A stretch of DNA of 64,000 nucleotides from positions 310,001 through 374,000 of the forward strand of contig NZ_JAUQSY010000005.1 in assembly GCF_030580865.1 (NCBI RefSeq). Direction: 5' to 3'. The DNA comes from Hymenobacter aranciens (lineage in GTDB: Bacteria > Bacteroidota > Bacteroidia > Cytophagales > Hymenobacteraceae). The position numbers and the translations under genes are program-made. The notes below the pieces were generated by a model. That model searched no databases. It had not been told where the DNA came from and saw only the letters and a list, made by a program, of their open reading frames with translations. Position 1 is the first letter of the stretch. The number at the start of each line of letters is the position of its first letter. Shown here one piece after another: positions 51,950 to 60,691 of this stretch.

Positions 51950-54013
51950 TTAGTCCTGGTTTTGCTTCTTCACCATCGTCAGAATCGTCGCCACAGCTAC
52001 CGTTTCGCTGGTTTGGTCGGTGATGGTCACCAGCCAGCGCACGATGCCCTTGGCCACGTCGGTTTCGTCGCGCTTCTCCTGGCCGATTTTTTCCTTCACC
52101 GTCAGCGTCACGCCGATGGTGGTGCCGGGGTACACCGGCTTGGTAAAGCGGCACTCGTCGAGCCCGTAGTTCAGCAGCACCGGCCCCTTGCGCGGGTCCA
52201 CGAACATGCCGGCCGCCTTGCTCAGGATGTAGTAGCCGTGCGCCACGCGCCCCGTAAACAGCGTGCCCTCCAGCGAAGTAGCATCGACGTGGGCGTAGAA
52301 ATTATCGCCCGATACCTGCGCGAAGCTGGCAATGTCGGCCTCCGTCACGGTGTGCTTGTGCGTCACGTAGCTTTCGCCGATTTCCAGCTCCTCAAAGTAG
52401 CGCTGGAAGGGGTGCTTATCGTGCTCAATAATCTTCGCGCCGGTCTGGTACACCTCCGTAATGGCCGTAATCATGCTCGGCGAACCCTGCAGCGCGACGC
52501 GCTGCATAAAATGCTCCACGCCGCGAATGCCGCCCATTTCCTGCCCGCCGCCGGCGCGGCCCGGTCCGCCGTGGATGAGCTGCGGCAGCGGCGAGCCGTG
52601 CCCCGTGCTTTCCTTGGCCATCTCACCATTCAGTACCAGAATGCGGCCGTGGTGCGTGGCCGCGCCCAGCACGAACTCCTGCGCCGCGCGGGCATCGTTG
52701 GTGGCGATGCTGCTCACCAGCGAACCCTTGCCGAGGTTGGCAAGCGCTACGGCTTCCTGCACGTCGTGGTAGGGCATCAGCGTCACCACCGGTCCGAAGG
52801 CTTCCACCTCGTGGCTGGCGGTGTACTCAAACGGCTTGTCGTTGCGCAGCACGATGGGCGAAATGAAGGCACCCTTGCCGTAGCTGGCCCCGCGCTCGCT
52901 GCCCAGCACCGCAAACTCGTCGAGGCTGCCGTAGACGATGGGCGTATGCTGTGCCAGCTGCCGCACTTTGTCGCGCAGCAGCTCGGCCTGGGCGCGGCCG
53001 GCCAGCGCGCCCATCCGCACGCCCTCGGCCTGCGGGTGGCCAACGGTGGTTTGGCCCAGGGCTTTGCCCAGCGCAATCTGCACGTCTTCGAGCAGCTCGG
53101 CGGGCACGATGGCGCGGCGGATGGCGGTGCATTTCTGCCCGCATTTGGCCGTCATCTCCTTGCGTACCTCCTTGATGAAGAGGTCGAATTCCGGCGTGCC
53201 GGGCCGGGCATCCAGCCCCAGTACGGCTGCGTTCAGCGAGTCGGCCTCCAGGTTGAAGGGCACGGCCTCGGCAATCAGGCGCGGGTGGGCCCGCAGCCGC
53301 GCCCCGGTGGCGGCCGAGCCGGTGAAGGTCACCACATCCTTGTAATTCACGTGGTCGAGAATGCCCTGGCCTGAGCCAATAACCAGCTGCAAGGCGCCTT
53401 CCGGCAAAATGCCGGAGGCAATGATTTCGCGCACCACCGCCTCGGTGAGGTAGGCCGAGGGCACGGCGGGCTTCACCACGGCGGGCATCCCGGCCAGCAG
53501 ATTCACCGCAATTTTCTCCAACATGCCCCAGATGGGGAAGTTATAAGCATTGATGTGCACGGCCACGCCCTCCTTGGGCACCAGCAGGTGCTGGGCCATG
53601 AAGGTGCCGCCCTTGCTCAAACCCACCGGCTCGCCCTCCACGTAAAACGGTTTGTCGGGAAACTTGCGCCGTAGCGAGGCGTTGGCAAACAGATTCCCAA
53701 TCCCGCCCTCGATGTCAATCCACGAATCGGCCCGCGTGGCGCCGCTCCGGTAGCTCAGCTCGTAGAAATTCTCCTTCTTTTCCTGCAGGTGAAAGGCAAG
53801 CGCCTTCAGCATCCGGCCCCGCTCGTGGAAGGTCATCCGGCGCAGCGCCGGGTTGCCCACGCGGCGGCCGTAGTCGAGAATGCTGGCGAAGTCGAAGCCT
53901 TCGGTGTTGGTGAGGGCAATGACGTCGCCGGTGCTGGCGTCGAGGAGCTCCTGGGGGGCGCTGCCGTCGTGGTTCCAGCGGCCGAGGGTGTAGTTTTCGA
54001 GGGTGGGAGTCAT
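51950..54013 (-). CDS. paaZ: Bifunctional ring-opening enzyme PaaZ
   Basis: The 687-residue protein combines an aldehyde dehydrogenase domain (about 1-520) with a MaoC-type enoyl-CoA hydratase domain (about 540-680). The dehydrogenase shows KPAVPSAYLTEAVVREI, TFTGSAATGARLRAH and the catalytic Cys in AKCGQKCTAIRRAIVP. The hydratase has the hotdog motif ITEADIASFAQVSGDNFYAH-VD. In phenylacetate catabolism PaaZ hydrolyses oxepin-CoA and oxidises the resulting semialdehyde to 3-oxo-5,6-dehydrosuberyl-CoA with NADP. The tail end of the cluster is separated from paaJ by a 124-bp spacer with an inverted repeat, so it may have weaker or separate expression. Confidence 0.96.
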   Translation of the reverse strand: MTPTLENYTLGRWNHDGSAPQELLDASTGDVIALTNTEGFDFASILDYGRRVGNPALRRMTFHERGRMLKALAFHLQEKKENFYELSYRSGATRADSWIDIEGGIGNLFANASLRRKFPDKPFYVEGEPVGLSKGGTFMAQHLLVPKEGVAVHINAYNFPIWGMLEKIAVNLLAGMPAVVKPAVPSAYLTEAVVREIIASGILPEGALQLVIGSGQGILDHVNYKDVVTFTGSAATGARLRAHPRLIAEAVPFNLEADSLNAAVLGLDARPGTPEFDLFIKEVRKEMTAKCGQKCTAIRRAIVPAELLEDVQIALGKALGQTTVGHPQAEGVRMGALAGRAQAELLRDKVRQLAQHTPIVYGSLDEFAVLGSERGASYGKGAFISPIVLRNDKPFEYTASHEVEAFGPVVTLMPYHDVQEAVALANLGKGSLVSSIATNDARAAQEFVLGAATHHGRILVLNGEMAKESTGHGSPLPQLIHGGPGRAGGGQEMGGIRGVEHFMQRVALQGSPSMITAITEVYQTGAKIIEHDKHPFQRYFEELEIGESYVTHKHTVTEADIASFAQVSGDNFYAHVDATSLEGTLFTGRVAHGYYILSKAAGMFVDPRKGPVLLNYGLDECRFTKPVYPGTTIGVTLTVKEKIGQEKRDETDVAKGIVRWLVTITDQTSETVAVATILTMVKKQNQD

Positions 54014-54037
54014 GGCAATAAATTAAGAAAAAAGAAC

Positions 54038-54127
54038 GTCATGCTGACGAAGGAAGCATCCTTTCACACCGAAACGAGGCAGTAAACCTGTGTATGCGTG
54101 AGAGGATGCTTCCTTCGTCAGTATGAC
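54038..54127. repeat. Inverted repeat with GTCATGCTGA end, between paaJ and paaZ
   Basis: Arms of 25 bp at 54038-54062 and 54103-54127 match with one mismatch. They share the GTCAT-N-CTGA end of the elements at 9715-9792 and 55373-55487. Confidence 0.85.
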
Positions 54128-54137
54128 AGACGGGAAA

Positions 54138-55343
54138 TTAAACTCGCTCAATAATCACTGCGTAGCCCTGCCCCACGCCGATGCACATTGTCACCAGCGC
54201 GTAGCGTTTCTGCTGCTTTTGCAGCTCAATAGCAGACGAGTTCAGAATACGGGCCCCGCTCATGCCCAGCGGATGACCCAGCGCAATGGCCCCGCCGTTT
54301 GGGTTAATGCGCGGGTCGTCATCGGCCAGTCCGAAGGCCCGGATGCAGGCCAGCGACTGCGCCGCAAACGCCTCATTCAACTCGATGATATCGATGTCAT
54401 TCAGCGTCAGCCCGGCCTTTTTCAAGGCAATTTGCGTAGCCGGTACCGGCCCGATGCCCATGATGCGCGGCTCGACGCCCGCTACGCCCATGCTTACGAT
54501 GCGGGCTTTCGGGGTGAGGTTATGCTGCTTGATACCTTCTTCCGAAGCTAGTAGCAGAGCCGCCGCGCCGTCGTTGAGGCCCGAGGCATTGCCGGCCGTC
54601 ACAGTGCCGGTTTTGCGGAAGGCGGGGCGGAGTTTGCCCAGGCCTTCCAGCGTCGTGTCGGGCTTCAGAAACTCGTCTTTATCAAACAGCAGCGGCTCGC
54701 CCTTGCGCTGCGGAATGGGCACGGCCACAATCTCCTCGGCCAGCCGGCCGCTACGCTGGGCAGCGGCGGCTTTCTGCTGCGAGCGCAGGGCAAACGCATC
54801 CTGGTCATCGCGGCTGATGCCGTCACGGTCCACCAGGTTTTCGGCGGTTTCGCCCATGGCATCGGTGCCGTAGGCTTCCTGCATCCGGGGGTTGATGAAG
54901 CGCCAGCCGAAGCTGGAGTCGGCCATCTGCGAGTCGGTGCCGAAAGCCTTGGAAGGCTTGGACATGACGAATGGAGCACGGGTCATATTCTCCACGCCGC
55001 CGGCCACGAACAGGTCGCCGTCGCCGCTACGGATGGCGCGAGCCGCCGCAATACCGGCCGATAAGCCCGAGGCGCAGAGGCGGTTGAGGGTTTCGCCAGG
55101 TACGGCGGTGGGCAGGCCGGCCAGCAGCGCGGCCATGCGGGCCACGTTGCGGTTGTCTTCGCCGGCCTGGTTGGCGCAGCCGAGGATAACGTCGGCAATG
55201 ACGGCCGGGTCAACACCAGCGTTGCGGGCCAGCAGCTCGCGGATGGCCAGCGCGGCCAGGTCGTCGGGGCGCACGGCGGCCAGTGTGCCGCCAAAGTTGC
55301 CGATGGGCGTGCGAATGCCGTCGATGATATAGGCTTGGGTCAT
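54138..55343 (-). CDS. paaJ: 3-oxoadipyl-CoA thiolase
   Basis: From ATG 55341-55343 the protein has 401 residues, the normal thiolase length; an earlier start would read through an inverted repeat. Thiolase signatures are NRLCASGLSAGIAAARAIRS with the acyl-accepting Cys, LNEAFAAQSLACIRAFGLAD, NPNGGAIALGHPLGMSGARI, and the second Cys in ALVTMCIGVGQGYAVIIERV. In the phenylacetate route this enzyme cleaves 3-oxoadipyl-CoA and 3-oxo-5,6-dehydrosuberyl-CoA, giving succinyl-CoA and acetyl-CoA. It can also be called PcaF. The neighbouring paa genes decide in favour of the PaaJ role. Confidence 0.94.
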   Translation of the reverse strand: MTQAYIIDGIRTPIGNFGGTLAAVRPDDLAALAIRELLARNAGVDPAVIADVILGCANQAGEDNRNVARMAALLAGLPTAVPGETLNRLCASGLSAGIAAARAIRSGDGDLFVAGGVENMTRAPFVMSKPSKAFGTDSQMADSSFGWRFINPRMQEAYGTDAMGETAENLVDRDGISRDDQDAFALRSQQKAAAAQRSGRLAEEIVAVPIPQRKGEPLLFDKDEFLKPDTTLEGLGKLRPAFRKTGTVTAGNASGLNDGAAALLLASEEGIKQHNLTPKARIVSMGVAGVEPRIMGIGPVPATQIALKKAGLTLNDIDIIELNEAFAAQSLACIRAFGLADDDPRINPNGGAIALGHPLGMSGARILNSSAIELQKQQKRYALVTMCIGVGQGYAVIIERV

Positions 55344-55372
55344 TTGCTTTTGGTTAAAGGAACGTCTAAAAA

Positions 55373-55487
55373 AGAACGTCATCCTGAGCGCAGCGAAAGG
55401 ACCTCGCCCGCGCCGGTCGTAATAGTAAATGATTACTACCACAGAGAAGCGGGCGAGGTCCTTTCGCTGCGCTCAGGATGACGTTCT
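55373..55487. repeat. Perfect 39-bp inverted repeat between paaI and paaJ
   Basis: Arms at 55373-55411 and 55449-55487 are exact reverse complements, separated by 37 AT-rich bp. The ends read GAACGTCATCCTGAGC. It lies between paaI (stop at 55502) and the start of paaJ. Confidence 0.9.
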
Positions 55488-55501
55488 GATTTATCGTCCG
55501 G

Positions 55502-55930
55502 CTATAAAATCTCATTGCTGGTGCGGTAGGCCGTGCCCTTAAACAAGGCCAGCACCGCCCCATTCTGGTTGACGGCGCGCACCTGATACACGCCGATTTT
55601 GTGCTTCAAACTCTCTTCCCGGGCCTCCACCGTAATCACGTCGCCCGCCCGGCCAGCTTCCAGGTAGTCAATGGTTACGGTCAGGCCCACGCTCTGGCGT
55701 CCGTGGCTGTTGCAGGCGAAGGCAAACGCCGAGTCGGCCGCCGAAAACGTGACCCCGCCGTGCAACGCCCCGAAGCCGTTGAGCATGTCGGGCCGGGCAG
55801 TGAAGTGCAAACGGCAATAGCCCGGCCCCACTTCGTCGATTTGCAGCCCCAGCCAGCGGCTAAAGCTGTCGCTTTCGAGCATCAGCGCCTTCACGGCTTC
55901 GGTGGGGTGGTTTTCGGGCAATGAATTCAT
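55502..55930 (-). CDS. paaI: PaaI-type hydroxyphenylacetyl-CoA thioesterase
   Basis: The 142-residue protein is a PaaI-family hotdog thioesterase: DSFSRWLGLQIDEVGPGYCR, MLNGFGALHGGVTFSAADSA with the catalytic Asp, and SVGLTVTIDYLEAGRAGDVI. In the Paa pathway it salvages CoA from dead-end hydroxyphenylacetyl-CoA and epoxide products. Its start ATG overlaps the stop codon of paaH by four bases (ATGA), so translation is coupled. The sequence is distinct from the hotdog half of the GNAT fusion at 12 kb. Confidence 0.93.
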   Translation of the reverse strand: MNSLPENHPTEAVKALMLESDSFSRWLGLQIDEVGPGYCRLHFTARPDMLNGFGALHGGVTFSAADSAFAFACNSHGRQSVGLTVTIDYLEAGRAGDVITVEAREESLKHKIGVYQVRAVNQNGAVLALFKGTAYRTSNEIL

Positions 55931-57087
55931 TTACTCAGGAATAGCTCGCCGTTGCGCACCACGCGGCGCAGCAGGGCGGCAGCGCGGTAGCGGTCCTCGT
56001 GGTACTCGTTGTACAAGTCATCGAGCGTCGCTAGCACAGTGGCCGGGCCCAGCTCATCAGCCCAGGCCAGCAGGCCCTTCGGGTAGTTCACACCTTTAGT
56101 CATTGCCAGTTCCAAATCAGTCGCCGAGGCTACGTTCAGCGCCAGCGCATCCACGGCTTCGTTGATGAGCATGACCAGGATGCGCTGCAGAATGGCGCGA
56201 CCCAGCGCTTCGTCGCGGTTCGGCTCGGGCATGGCTGCGCCTTCGGTGTAGTCGTAGAAACCCCGGCCGGTTTTGCGGCCGAAATAACCAGCTTCAAACA
56301 GGCGTTTTTGGGTGAACGAAGGCTTGAAGCGTGGGTCGAAGAAAAAGGCCGTGAAGACGGATTCCGTCACCCGGTAATTCACGTCGTGCCCGATGAAGTC
56401 CATGAGCGCGAAGGGCCCCATGCGGAAACCGCCCAGCTCGGTCAGGGCCCAGTCGATGGTCGCTACGTCGGCCACGCCTTCCTCCAGCAGCCGGATGGCC
56501 TCGCCGTAGAACGGCCGCGCCACGCGGTTGACGATGAAGCCAGGCGTGTCCTTGGCCAGCACCGGGCGCTTGCCCCAGCTGGCCACCATATCGCGCACTT
56601 CTTCGGCCAGCCCGGCCCGCGTCTGCACCGCCGGAATCACTTCCACCAGCTGCATCACCGGGGCCGGGTTGAAGAAGTGAATGCCCACGAACCGCTCCGG
56701 CCGTTTGCAGGCCGCCGCAATGGAAGCCAATGATAGTGAGGAAGTATTGCTGGCCAGAATGCAGTCCGGCCCCACCACCATTTCCAGCTCCCGAAACAGC
56801 TGCTGCTTCACGGCCAAGTCCTCCACGATGGCCTCAATCACCAGGTCACAGTCGGCAAAGTCGTGAATGTCAGAAGTTGGGTGCAACAGCTTGGCGGTAG
56901 CCGCCGCTGCTTCCGCACTCAGCTTGCCTTTCTCCACCAGCTTATCCAGACTTTTCTGAATGCCGGCCACTGCCTTTTGCAGCGTACCCATGTGCTGGTC
57001 GAGCAGGCGCACCGTATGGCCCGCCTGCGCCACTACCTGGGCAATGCCCGCGCCCATAGCGCCGCTGCCGATAATGCCGATTGTCAT
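55927..57087 (-). CDS. paaH: 3-hydroxyadipyl-CoA dehydrogenase
   Basis: The 386-residue protein has a Rossmann start (TIGIIGSGAMGAGIAQVVAQ), the 3-hydroxyacyl-CoA dehydrogenase signature FVGIHFFNPAPVMQLVEVIP, and the C-terminal domain DTPGFIVNRVARPFYGEAIR, followed by a second, shorter copy of the C-terminal fold (about 300-380). It oxidises 3-hydroxyadipyl-CoA with NAD to 3-oxoadipyl-CoA. The start codon directly follows the stop codon of paaG, and its end overlaps paaI by four bases, so the three are one transcription unit. In other nomenclatures it is called PaaC. Confidence 0.94.
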   Translation of the reverse strand: MTIGIIGSGAMGAGIAQVVAQAGHTVRLLDQHMGTLQKAVAGIQKSLDKLVEKGKLSAEAAAATAKLLHPTSDIHDFADCDLVIEAIVEDLAVKQQLFRELEMVVGPDCILASNTSSLSLASIAAACKRPERFVGIHFFNPAPVMQLVEVIPAVQTRAGLAEEVRDMVASWGKRPVLAKDTPGFIVNRVARPFYGEAIRLLEEGVADVATIDWALTELGGFRMGPFALMDFIGHDVNYRVTESVFTAFFFDPRFKPSFTQKRLFEAGYFGRKTGRGFYDYTEGAAMPEPNRDEALGRAILQRILVMLINEAVDALALNVASATDLELAMTKGVNYPKGLLAWADELGPATVLATLDDLYNEYHEDRYRAAALLRRVVRNGELFLSK

Positions 57088-57876
57088 TTAGTTACCGGTA
57101 AAAGTAGGTTGACGTTTTTCCAGGAAGGCGGCTACGCCCTCGCGGTAATCGGTGGTCTGGCCGGCGCGGAGCTGGTAGTCGCCTTTGGCGCGTAGCTGCT
57201 GCGTCAGGTCGTTGCCGAAGGTTTTGTTTAACAATTGCTTGGTATAGGCCAAGCCTTTGGTGGGCATGCCGGCCAGCTTGCGCAGCAGCGTCGCTACTTC
57301 CTGCTCGAAAACGTCATCGGCGAAGGTTTTGTAAATCATGCCCATCTGTACAGCCTCAGCGGCGCTTACTTTGTCGCCGGTCATCATCAGAGCGCTGGCG
57401 CGTTGCATCCCTACCAAGCGGGGCAGAAAGTAGGTGCCGCCGCTGTCGGGAATCAGCCCAATCTTGCTGAAAGCCTGAATGAACGAAGCCGACTCCCTGG
57501 CTACCACGATGTCGCAGGCCAGGGCAATGTTGGCGCCCGCGCCGGCGGCCACGCCGTTCACGGCCGCTACTACCGGCTTATCCAATTCGCGGATAAGGCT
57601 GATAATAGGGTTGTAGTGCAGCTCGACAATTTCGGCTACCTCCGGCGCATCCGGCCCGGTGATTTCGGCTAAATCCTGCCCCGCGCAGAAGGCCCGGCCA
57701 GTGCCGGTGATGCACACGGCGCGCACGGCGGCATCGGCCTGGCAGTCGCGCAAATGCTGCTGGAATGCTAATGCCAGCGGCTTATTCACGCTGTTGAAAA
57801 CGCCGGGACGGTTGAGTGTCAGCGTGGCCACGCCATCAGCGAGGGAGAAGAGAAGAGGAGAAGAGGTGTCGGACAT
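57088..57876 (-). CDS. paaG: 2-(1,2-epoxy-1,2-dihydrophenyl)acetyl-CoA isomerase
   Basis: From ATG 57874-57876 the protein has 262 residues, the PaaG length. It is a crotonase: GVATLTLNRPGVFNSVNKPL, ITGTGRAFCAGQDLAEITGP, PVVAAVNGVAAGAGANIALA and SFIQAFSKIGLIPDSGGTYF carry the oxyanion-hole Gly residues and the PaaG-type Asp of IPDSGG. It turns ring-epoxidised phenylacetyl-CoA into oxepin-CoA. It is the only crotonase in the cluster, so the separate PaaF hydratase must be encoded elsewhere or replaced by this enzyme. A perfect palindromic repeat lies 7 bp before its start codon. Confidence 0.92.
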   Translation of the reverse strand: MSDTSSPLLFSLADGVATLTLNRPGVFNSVNKPLALAFQQHLRDCQADAAVRAVCITGTGRAFCAGQDLAEITGPDAPEVAEIVELHYNPIISLIRELDKPVVAAVNGVAAGAGANIALACDIVVARESASFIQAFSKIGLIPDSGGTYFLPRLVGMQRASALMMTGDKVSAAEAVQMGMIYKTFADDVFEQEVATLLRKLAGMPTKGLAYTKQLLNKTFGNDLTQQLRAKGDYQLRAGQTTDYREGVAAFLEKRQPTFTGN

Positions 57877-57883
57877 AGATTGT

Positions 57884-57953
57884 AGAGACGCAATATTTTG
57901 CGTCTCGGCATTAGGGTTACGTTCTGGCGGGAGACGCAAAATATTGCGTCTCT
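57884..57953. repeat. Pair of inverted palindromes upstream of paaG
   Basis: AGAGACGCAATATTTTGCGT... (57884-57906) and its perfect reverse complement (57931-57953) frame a 24-bp spacer. Each 23-bp arm is itself nearly palindromic. It begins 7 bp upstream of the paaG ATG and lies after paaD, so it is transcribed within the cluster and may fold over the paaG ribosome-binding region. Confidence 0.9.
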
Positions 57954-57966
57954 ATATCATTCACTA

Positions 57967-58476
57967 TCAGGCGTGGCATTTAAAATAATCAAACGGCTCC
58001 AGGCAGTCATCGCACTGATAATGCGCCTTGCAAGCTGTCGAGCCAAACTGGCTGACCAAGTGCGTGTGCTCCGACTTACAAATCGGGCAGCGCACGGCCG
58101 TATCCTTGCCAAACAGATTGAGCATGTGCCCGGTAGCCGTGCCATCCACCGGCGGCGCAATGCCGTAGGCTTCCAGCTTCTCGCGGCCCGCCTGGCTCAT
58201 CCAGTCGGTCGTCCAGGCCGGGCTGAGCTGGTTTTTGATAGTCAGCTTGGTATAGCCTTCGGCCAGCAACCGCAGCCGGATGTCGGTGGCAATGGTGTTC
58301 ATGGCCGGGCAGCCCGAGTAAGTCGGCGTAATGGTGACGGTAATCTGCTCACCGTCTACCGCTACGCCGCGCACAATGCCCAGGTCCAGAATGCTGAGCA
58401 CCGGCACTTCCGGGTCGCTCACTTCCTCCAGCAGCTGCCAGATGCGCGCTTCCGTCGGGGCGGCCGTGGCTACCAT
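57967..58476 (-). CDS. paaD: 1,2-phenylacetyl-CoA epoxidase subunit PaaD
   Basis: The 169-residue protein has the DUF59/MIP18-like N-terminal domain (EARIWQLLEEVSDPEVPVLS, LGIVRGVAVDGEQITVTITP, YSGCPAMNTIATDIRLRL). A C-terminal zinc-binding part has CPICKSEHTHLVSQFGSTAC and CDDCLEPFDYFKC. PaaD is needed for assembly or maturation of the epoxidase iron-sulfur or di-iron centre. Its start overlaps the end of paaC by seven bases. The 90-bp gap after it, before paaG, holds the palindromic pair. Confidence 0.95.
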   Translation of the reverse strand: MVATAAPTEARIWQLLEEVSDPEVPVLSILDLGIVRGVAVDGEQITVTITPTYSGCPAMNTIATDIRLRLLAEGYTKLTIKNQLSPAWTTDWMSQAGREKLEAYGIAPPVDGTATGHMLNLFGKDTAVRCPICKSEHTHLVSQFGSTACKAHYQCDDCLEPFDYFKCHA

Positions 58477-59267
58477 GTCATGCCCGGGTAAGTGCGCTGC
58501 ATGTACTGCAGTTCCGATAGCAGATACCCCAGATGCTCGGAGTGGCGGCCAATTTTACCGCCCTGCTGGGCAAATACGGCCGTCGGCTCCGGCACCGTGG
58601 CCTCGGCCAGCACCTGCGCCGCGTAGGCCTGCATGGCGGGTAGCAGCGTCGCGTAGTCCGGCACCACGCCGATTTCCTGCAAAGCCGTTTCGGCGGGCGC
58701 GGGGGTGGTTAGCTCACCGGCAAAACGCCAGAGCGCGGCAATAGCCTTGTCCAGCCGCTGCCAGCTTTCGGCCGTGCCGTCGCCCAGGCGAATTATCCAC
58801 TCCGAGCTCCATTTCAGGTGATAAGCAGCTTCTTTGAAAGACTTCTCGGCAATGCCAGCCAAATGGGTATCGGGCCCATCTTTCAGGGCTTTCAGCAAGT
58901 GGTAGTGGTAGTTGTCGAACAGAAACTGCCGCACCACGGTGTGGGCAAAGTCGCCGTTGGGCTGCTCCACCAGCAGCGGATTGCGGTATTCCACCGCGCT
59001 GCGCAGGTAAGCTAGGTCGTCCTCCGTACGGCCTTTGCCTTCCAGCTCTGCGGCGTACTGGTAGTAGCTGCGCGCCTCGCCCAGCAGGTCGAGCGCGATG
59101 TTGGCCATGGCCAAGTCCTGCTCCAGAATCGGCCCGTGCCCGCACCACTCACTCAGCCGGTGGGCCAGAATGAGGCTGGTATCCGCCAGCTGCAACACAA
59201 AGGGAAACAGCAGCGACGGCTCCGTAGCCGAGGTCGCGGTGGCGTTAGTGAAATCCTGCGTCAGCAT
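58470..59267 (-). CDS. paaC: 1,2-phenylacetyl-CoA epoxidase subunit PaaC
   Basis: The 265-residue protein is the structural, catalytically inactive partner of PaaA. Recognised segments are LADTSLILAHRLSEWCGHGP, MANIALDLLGEARSYYQYAA, DYATLLPAMQAYAAQVLAEA and the end HLGYLLSELQYMQRTYPGMTW. It forms the A2C2 core of the epoxidase and binds the CoA substrate. It starts 6 bp after the end of paaB and overlaps paaD by seven bases. The fold is ferritin-like and all-helical. Confidence 0.95.
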   Translation of the reverse strand: MLTQDFTNATATSATEPSLLFPFVLQLADTSLILAHRLSEWCGHGPILEQDLAMANIALDLLGEARSYYQYAAELEGKGRTEDDLAYLRSAVEYRNPLLVEQPNGDFAHTVVRQFLFDNYHYHLLKALKDGPDTHLAGIAEKSFKEAAYHLKWSSEWIIRLGDGTAESWQRLDKAIAALWRFAGELTTPAPAETALQEIGVVPDYATLLPAMQAYAAQVLAEATVPEPTAVFAQQGGKIGRHSEHLGYLLSELQYMQRTYPGMTW

Positions 59268-59273
59268 AGCCAG

Positions 59274-59561
59274 TTACATGTGTTTAATGGAGTCCGGCAC
59301 CTCGTAGAACGTGGGGTGGCGGTACACTTTGTCCGCCGCCGGGTCGAAGAAAGCTTCCGCGTCGTCGGGGTTCGAGGCGTGGATGTGCTTCGACTCGACC
59401 ACCCAGATACTCACGCCTTCGAGGCGGCGGGTGTACACGTCGCGGGCGTTTTGCACGGCCATGGCCGCATCGGCGGCGTGCAGGCTGCCCACGTGCTTGT
59501 GGTCAAGCCCTTGTTTGCTGCGGATAAAGACCTCCCACAGAGGCCATTCTTGTTGGGTCAT
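59274..59561 (-). CDS. paaB: 1,2-phenylacetyl-CoA epoxidase subunit PaaB
   Basis: The 95-residue protein matches PaaB throughout: EWPLWEVFIRSKQGLDHKHV, GSLHAADAAMAVQNARDVYT, SIWVVESKHIHASNPDDAEA and KVYRHPTFYEVPDSIKHM. It bridges two AC heterodimers of the epoxidase and is needed for full activity. It lies 6 bp upstream of paaC and is separated from paaA by a 131-bp spacer made of a large inverted repeat. Confidence 0.95.
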   Translation of the reverse strand: MTQQEWPLWEVFIRSKQGLDHKHVGSLHAADAAMAVQNARDVYTRRLEGVSIWVVESKHIHASNPDDAEAFFDPAADKVYRHPTFYEVPDSIKHM

Positions 59562-59572
59562 GTTATCGGGTC

Positions 59573-59694
59573 AACCTCACCCCCCGGCCCCTCTCCAAAA
59601 GAGAGGGGAGCCACGGCGGCACGGTCAACTTTTATTTAGAAAAATGTCGTCGGGCTCCCCCTCTCCGCAGGAGAGGGGGCTGGGGGGTGAGGTT
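59573..59694. repeat. Large inverted repeat overlapping the paaA stop codon
   Basis: Arms of about 40 bp at 59573-59612 and 59652-59694 are near-perfect reverse complements, again each with an inner palindrome (CCTCTCC...GGAGAGG). The outer end GAGGTT supplies part of the paaA TAA stop (59693-59695), in the same register as the mfd stop in the element at 6094-6198. It separates paaA from paaB. Confidence 0.9.
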
Positions 59695-60649
59695 ACGCGG
59701 CAACGGCTTCTTTCGCAGCACGCTTGGCCGCGTGGGCCAGCGCCGCCTCGCGCACCCAGGCGCCTTCGTCGTGCGCCGATACCCGCGCCTGCAGCCGCTC
59801 GTGGTTGCAGAGGCCATTGCCCTTCACCACGGCCCAGAACTCGTCCCAGTTCACCTCGCCGAAGTCGTAGGCCTGGCGCTCCTCGTTCCACTTTACCTTT
59901 TCATCGGGCACGGTAAGGCCCAGGAATTCAGCCTGCGGCACCATCATGTCCACGAATTTCTGGCGCAGTTCGTCGTTAGTGAAGCGTTTGATGCGCCACT
60001 TCATGCTCTGCTCAGTGTTGGGCGAGTCGGCGTCTTTCGGGCCGAACATCATCAGCGTAGGCCACCACCAACGGTTCAAAGCCTCTTGAGCCATAGCCTT
60101 TTGCTCGGGTGCGCCTTCGCACAGCGTTTGCATGATTTCAAAGCCTTGGCGCTGGTGAAAGCTCTCTTCTTTGCACACCCGCACCATGGCCCGCGCATAC
60201 GGCCCGTAGCTGGTGCGGCACAGGGGCACCTGGTTCAGGATGGCGGCGCCATCTACCAGCCAGCCCACGCAGCCCATATCGGCCCAGCTCAGCGTAGGGT
60301 AATTGAAAATGCTGCTGTACTTGGCTTTACCCGAATGCAGGTCAGCCAGCATCTGGTCACGGGTGGTGCCCAGCGTTTCGGCCGCGCTATAGAGATAGAG
60401 GCCGTGCCCGGCCTCGTCCTGCACCTTGGCCAGCAAAATGGATTTGCGCTTGAGCGAAGGCGCCCGCGTAATCCAGTTGCCCTCCGGCAGCATGCCAACC
60501 AGCTCAGAATGCGCGTGCTGCGAAATCTGACGGATGAGGGTTTTGCGGTACGCATCGGGCATCCAGTCCTTGGGCTCGATGCGGATGTCCGCGTCGATGC
60601 GGGCCTGAAACTGTTCTTCGGGACTGAGGACTTGTTCGGACGTTTCCAT
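59693..60649 (-). CDS. paaA: 1,2-phenylacetyl-CoA epoxidase catalytic subunit PaaA
   Basis: The 318-residue protein is the di-iron catalytic subunit. The ligand helices are visible as [20 protein letters not shown] (Glu-x-x-His type) and [20 protein letters not shown], with [20 protein letters not shown] between conserved helices and [20 protein letters not shown] near the C-terminus. With PaaB, PaaC, PaaD and PaaE it forms the 1,2-epoxide of phenylacetyl-CoA with O2 and reducing equivalents. A 42-bp gap separates it from paaE. Its stop codon lies at the edge of a large inverted repeat. Confidence 0.96.
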   Translation of the reverse strand: METSEQVLSPEEQFQARIDADIRIEPKDWMPDAYRKTLIRQISQHAHSELVGMLPEGNWITRAPSLKRKSILLAKVQDEAGHGLYLYSAAETLGTTRDQMLADLHSGKAKYSSIFNYPTLSWADMGCVGWLVDGAAILNQVPLCRTSYGPYARAMVRVCKEESFHQRQGFEIMQTLCEGAPEQKAMAQEALNRWWWPTLMMFGPKDADSPNTEQSMKWRIKRFTNDELRQKFVDMMVPQAEFLGLTVPDEKVKWNEERQAYDFGEVNWDEFWAVVKGNGLCNHERLQARVSAHDEGAWVREAALAHAAKRAAKEAVAA

Positions 60650-60691
60650 GACTGAATAGCTTGATTACAAATGAATAAAAACGGTGGTGGC

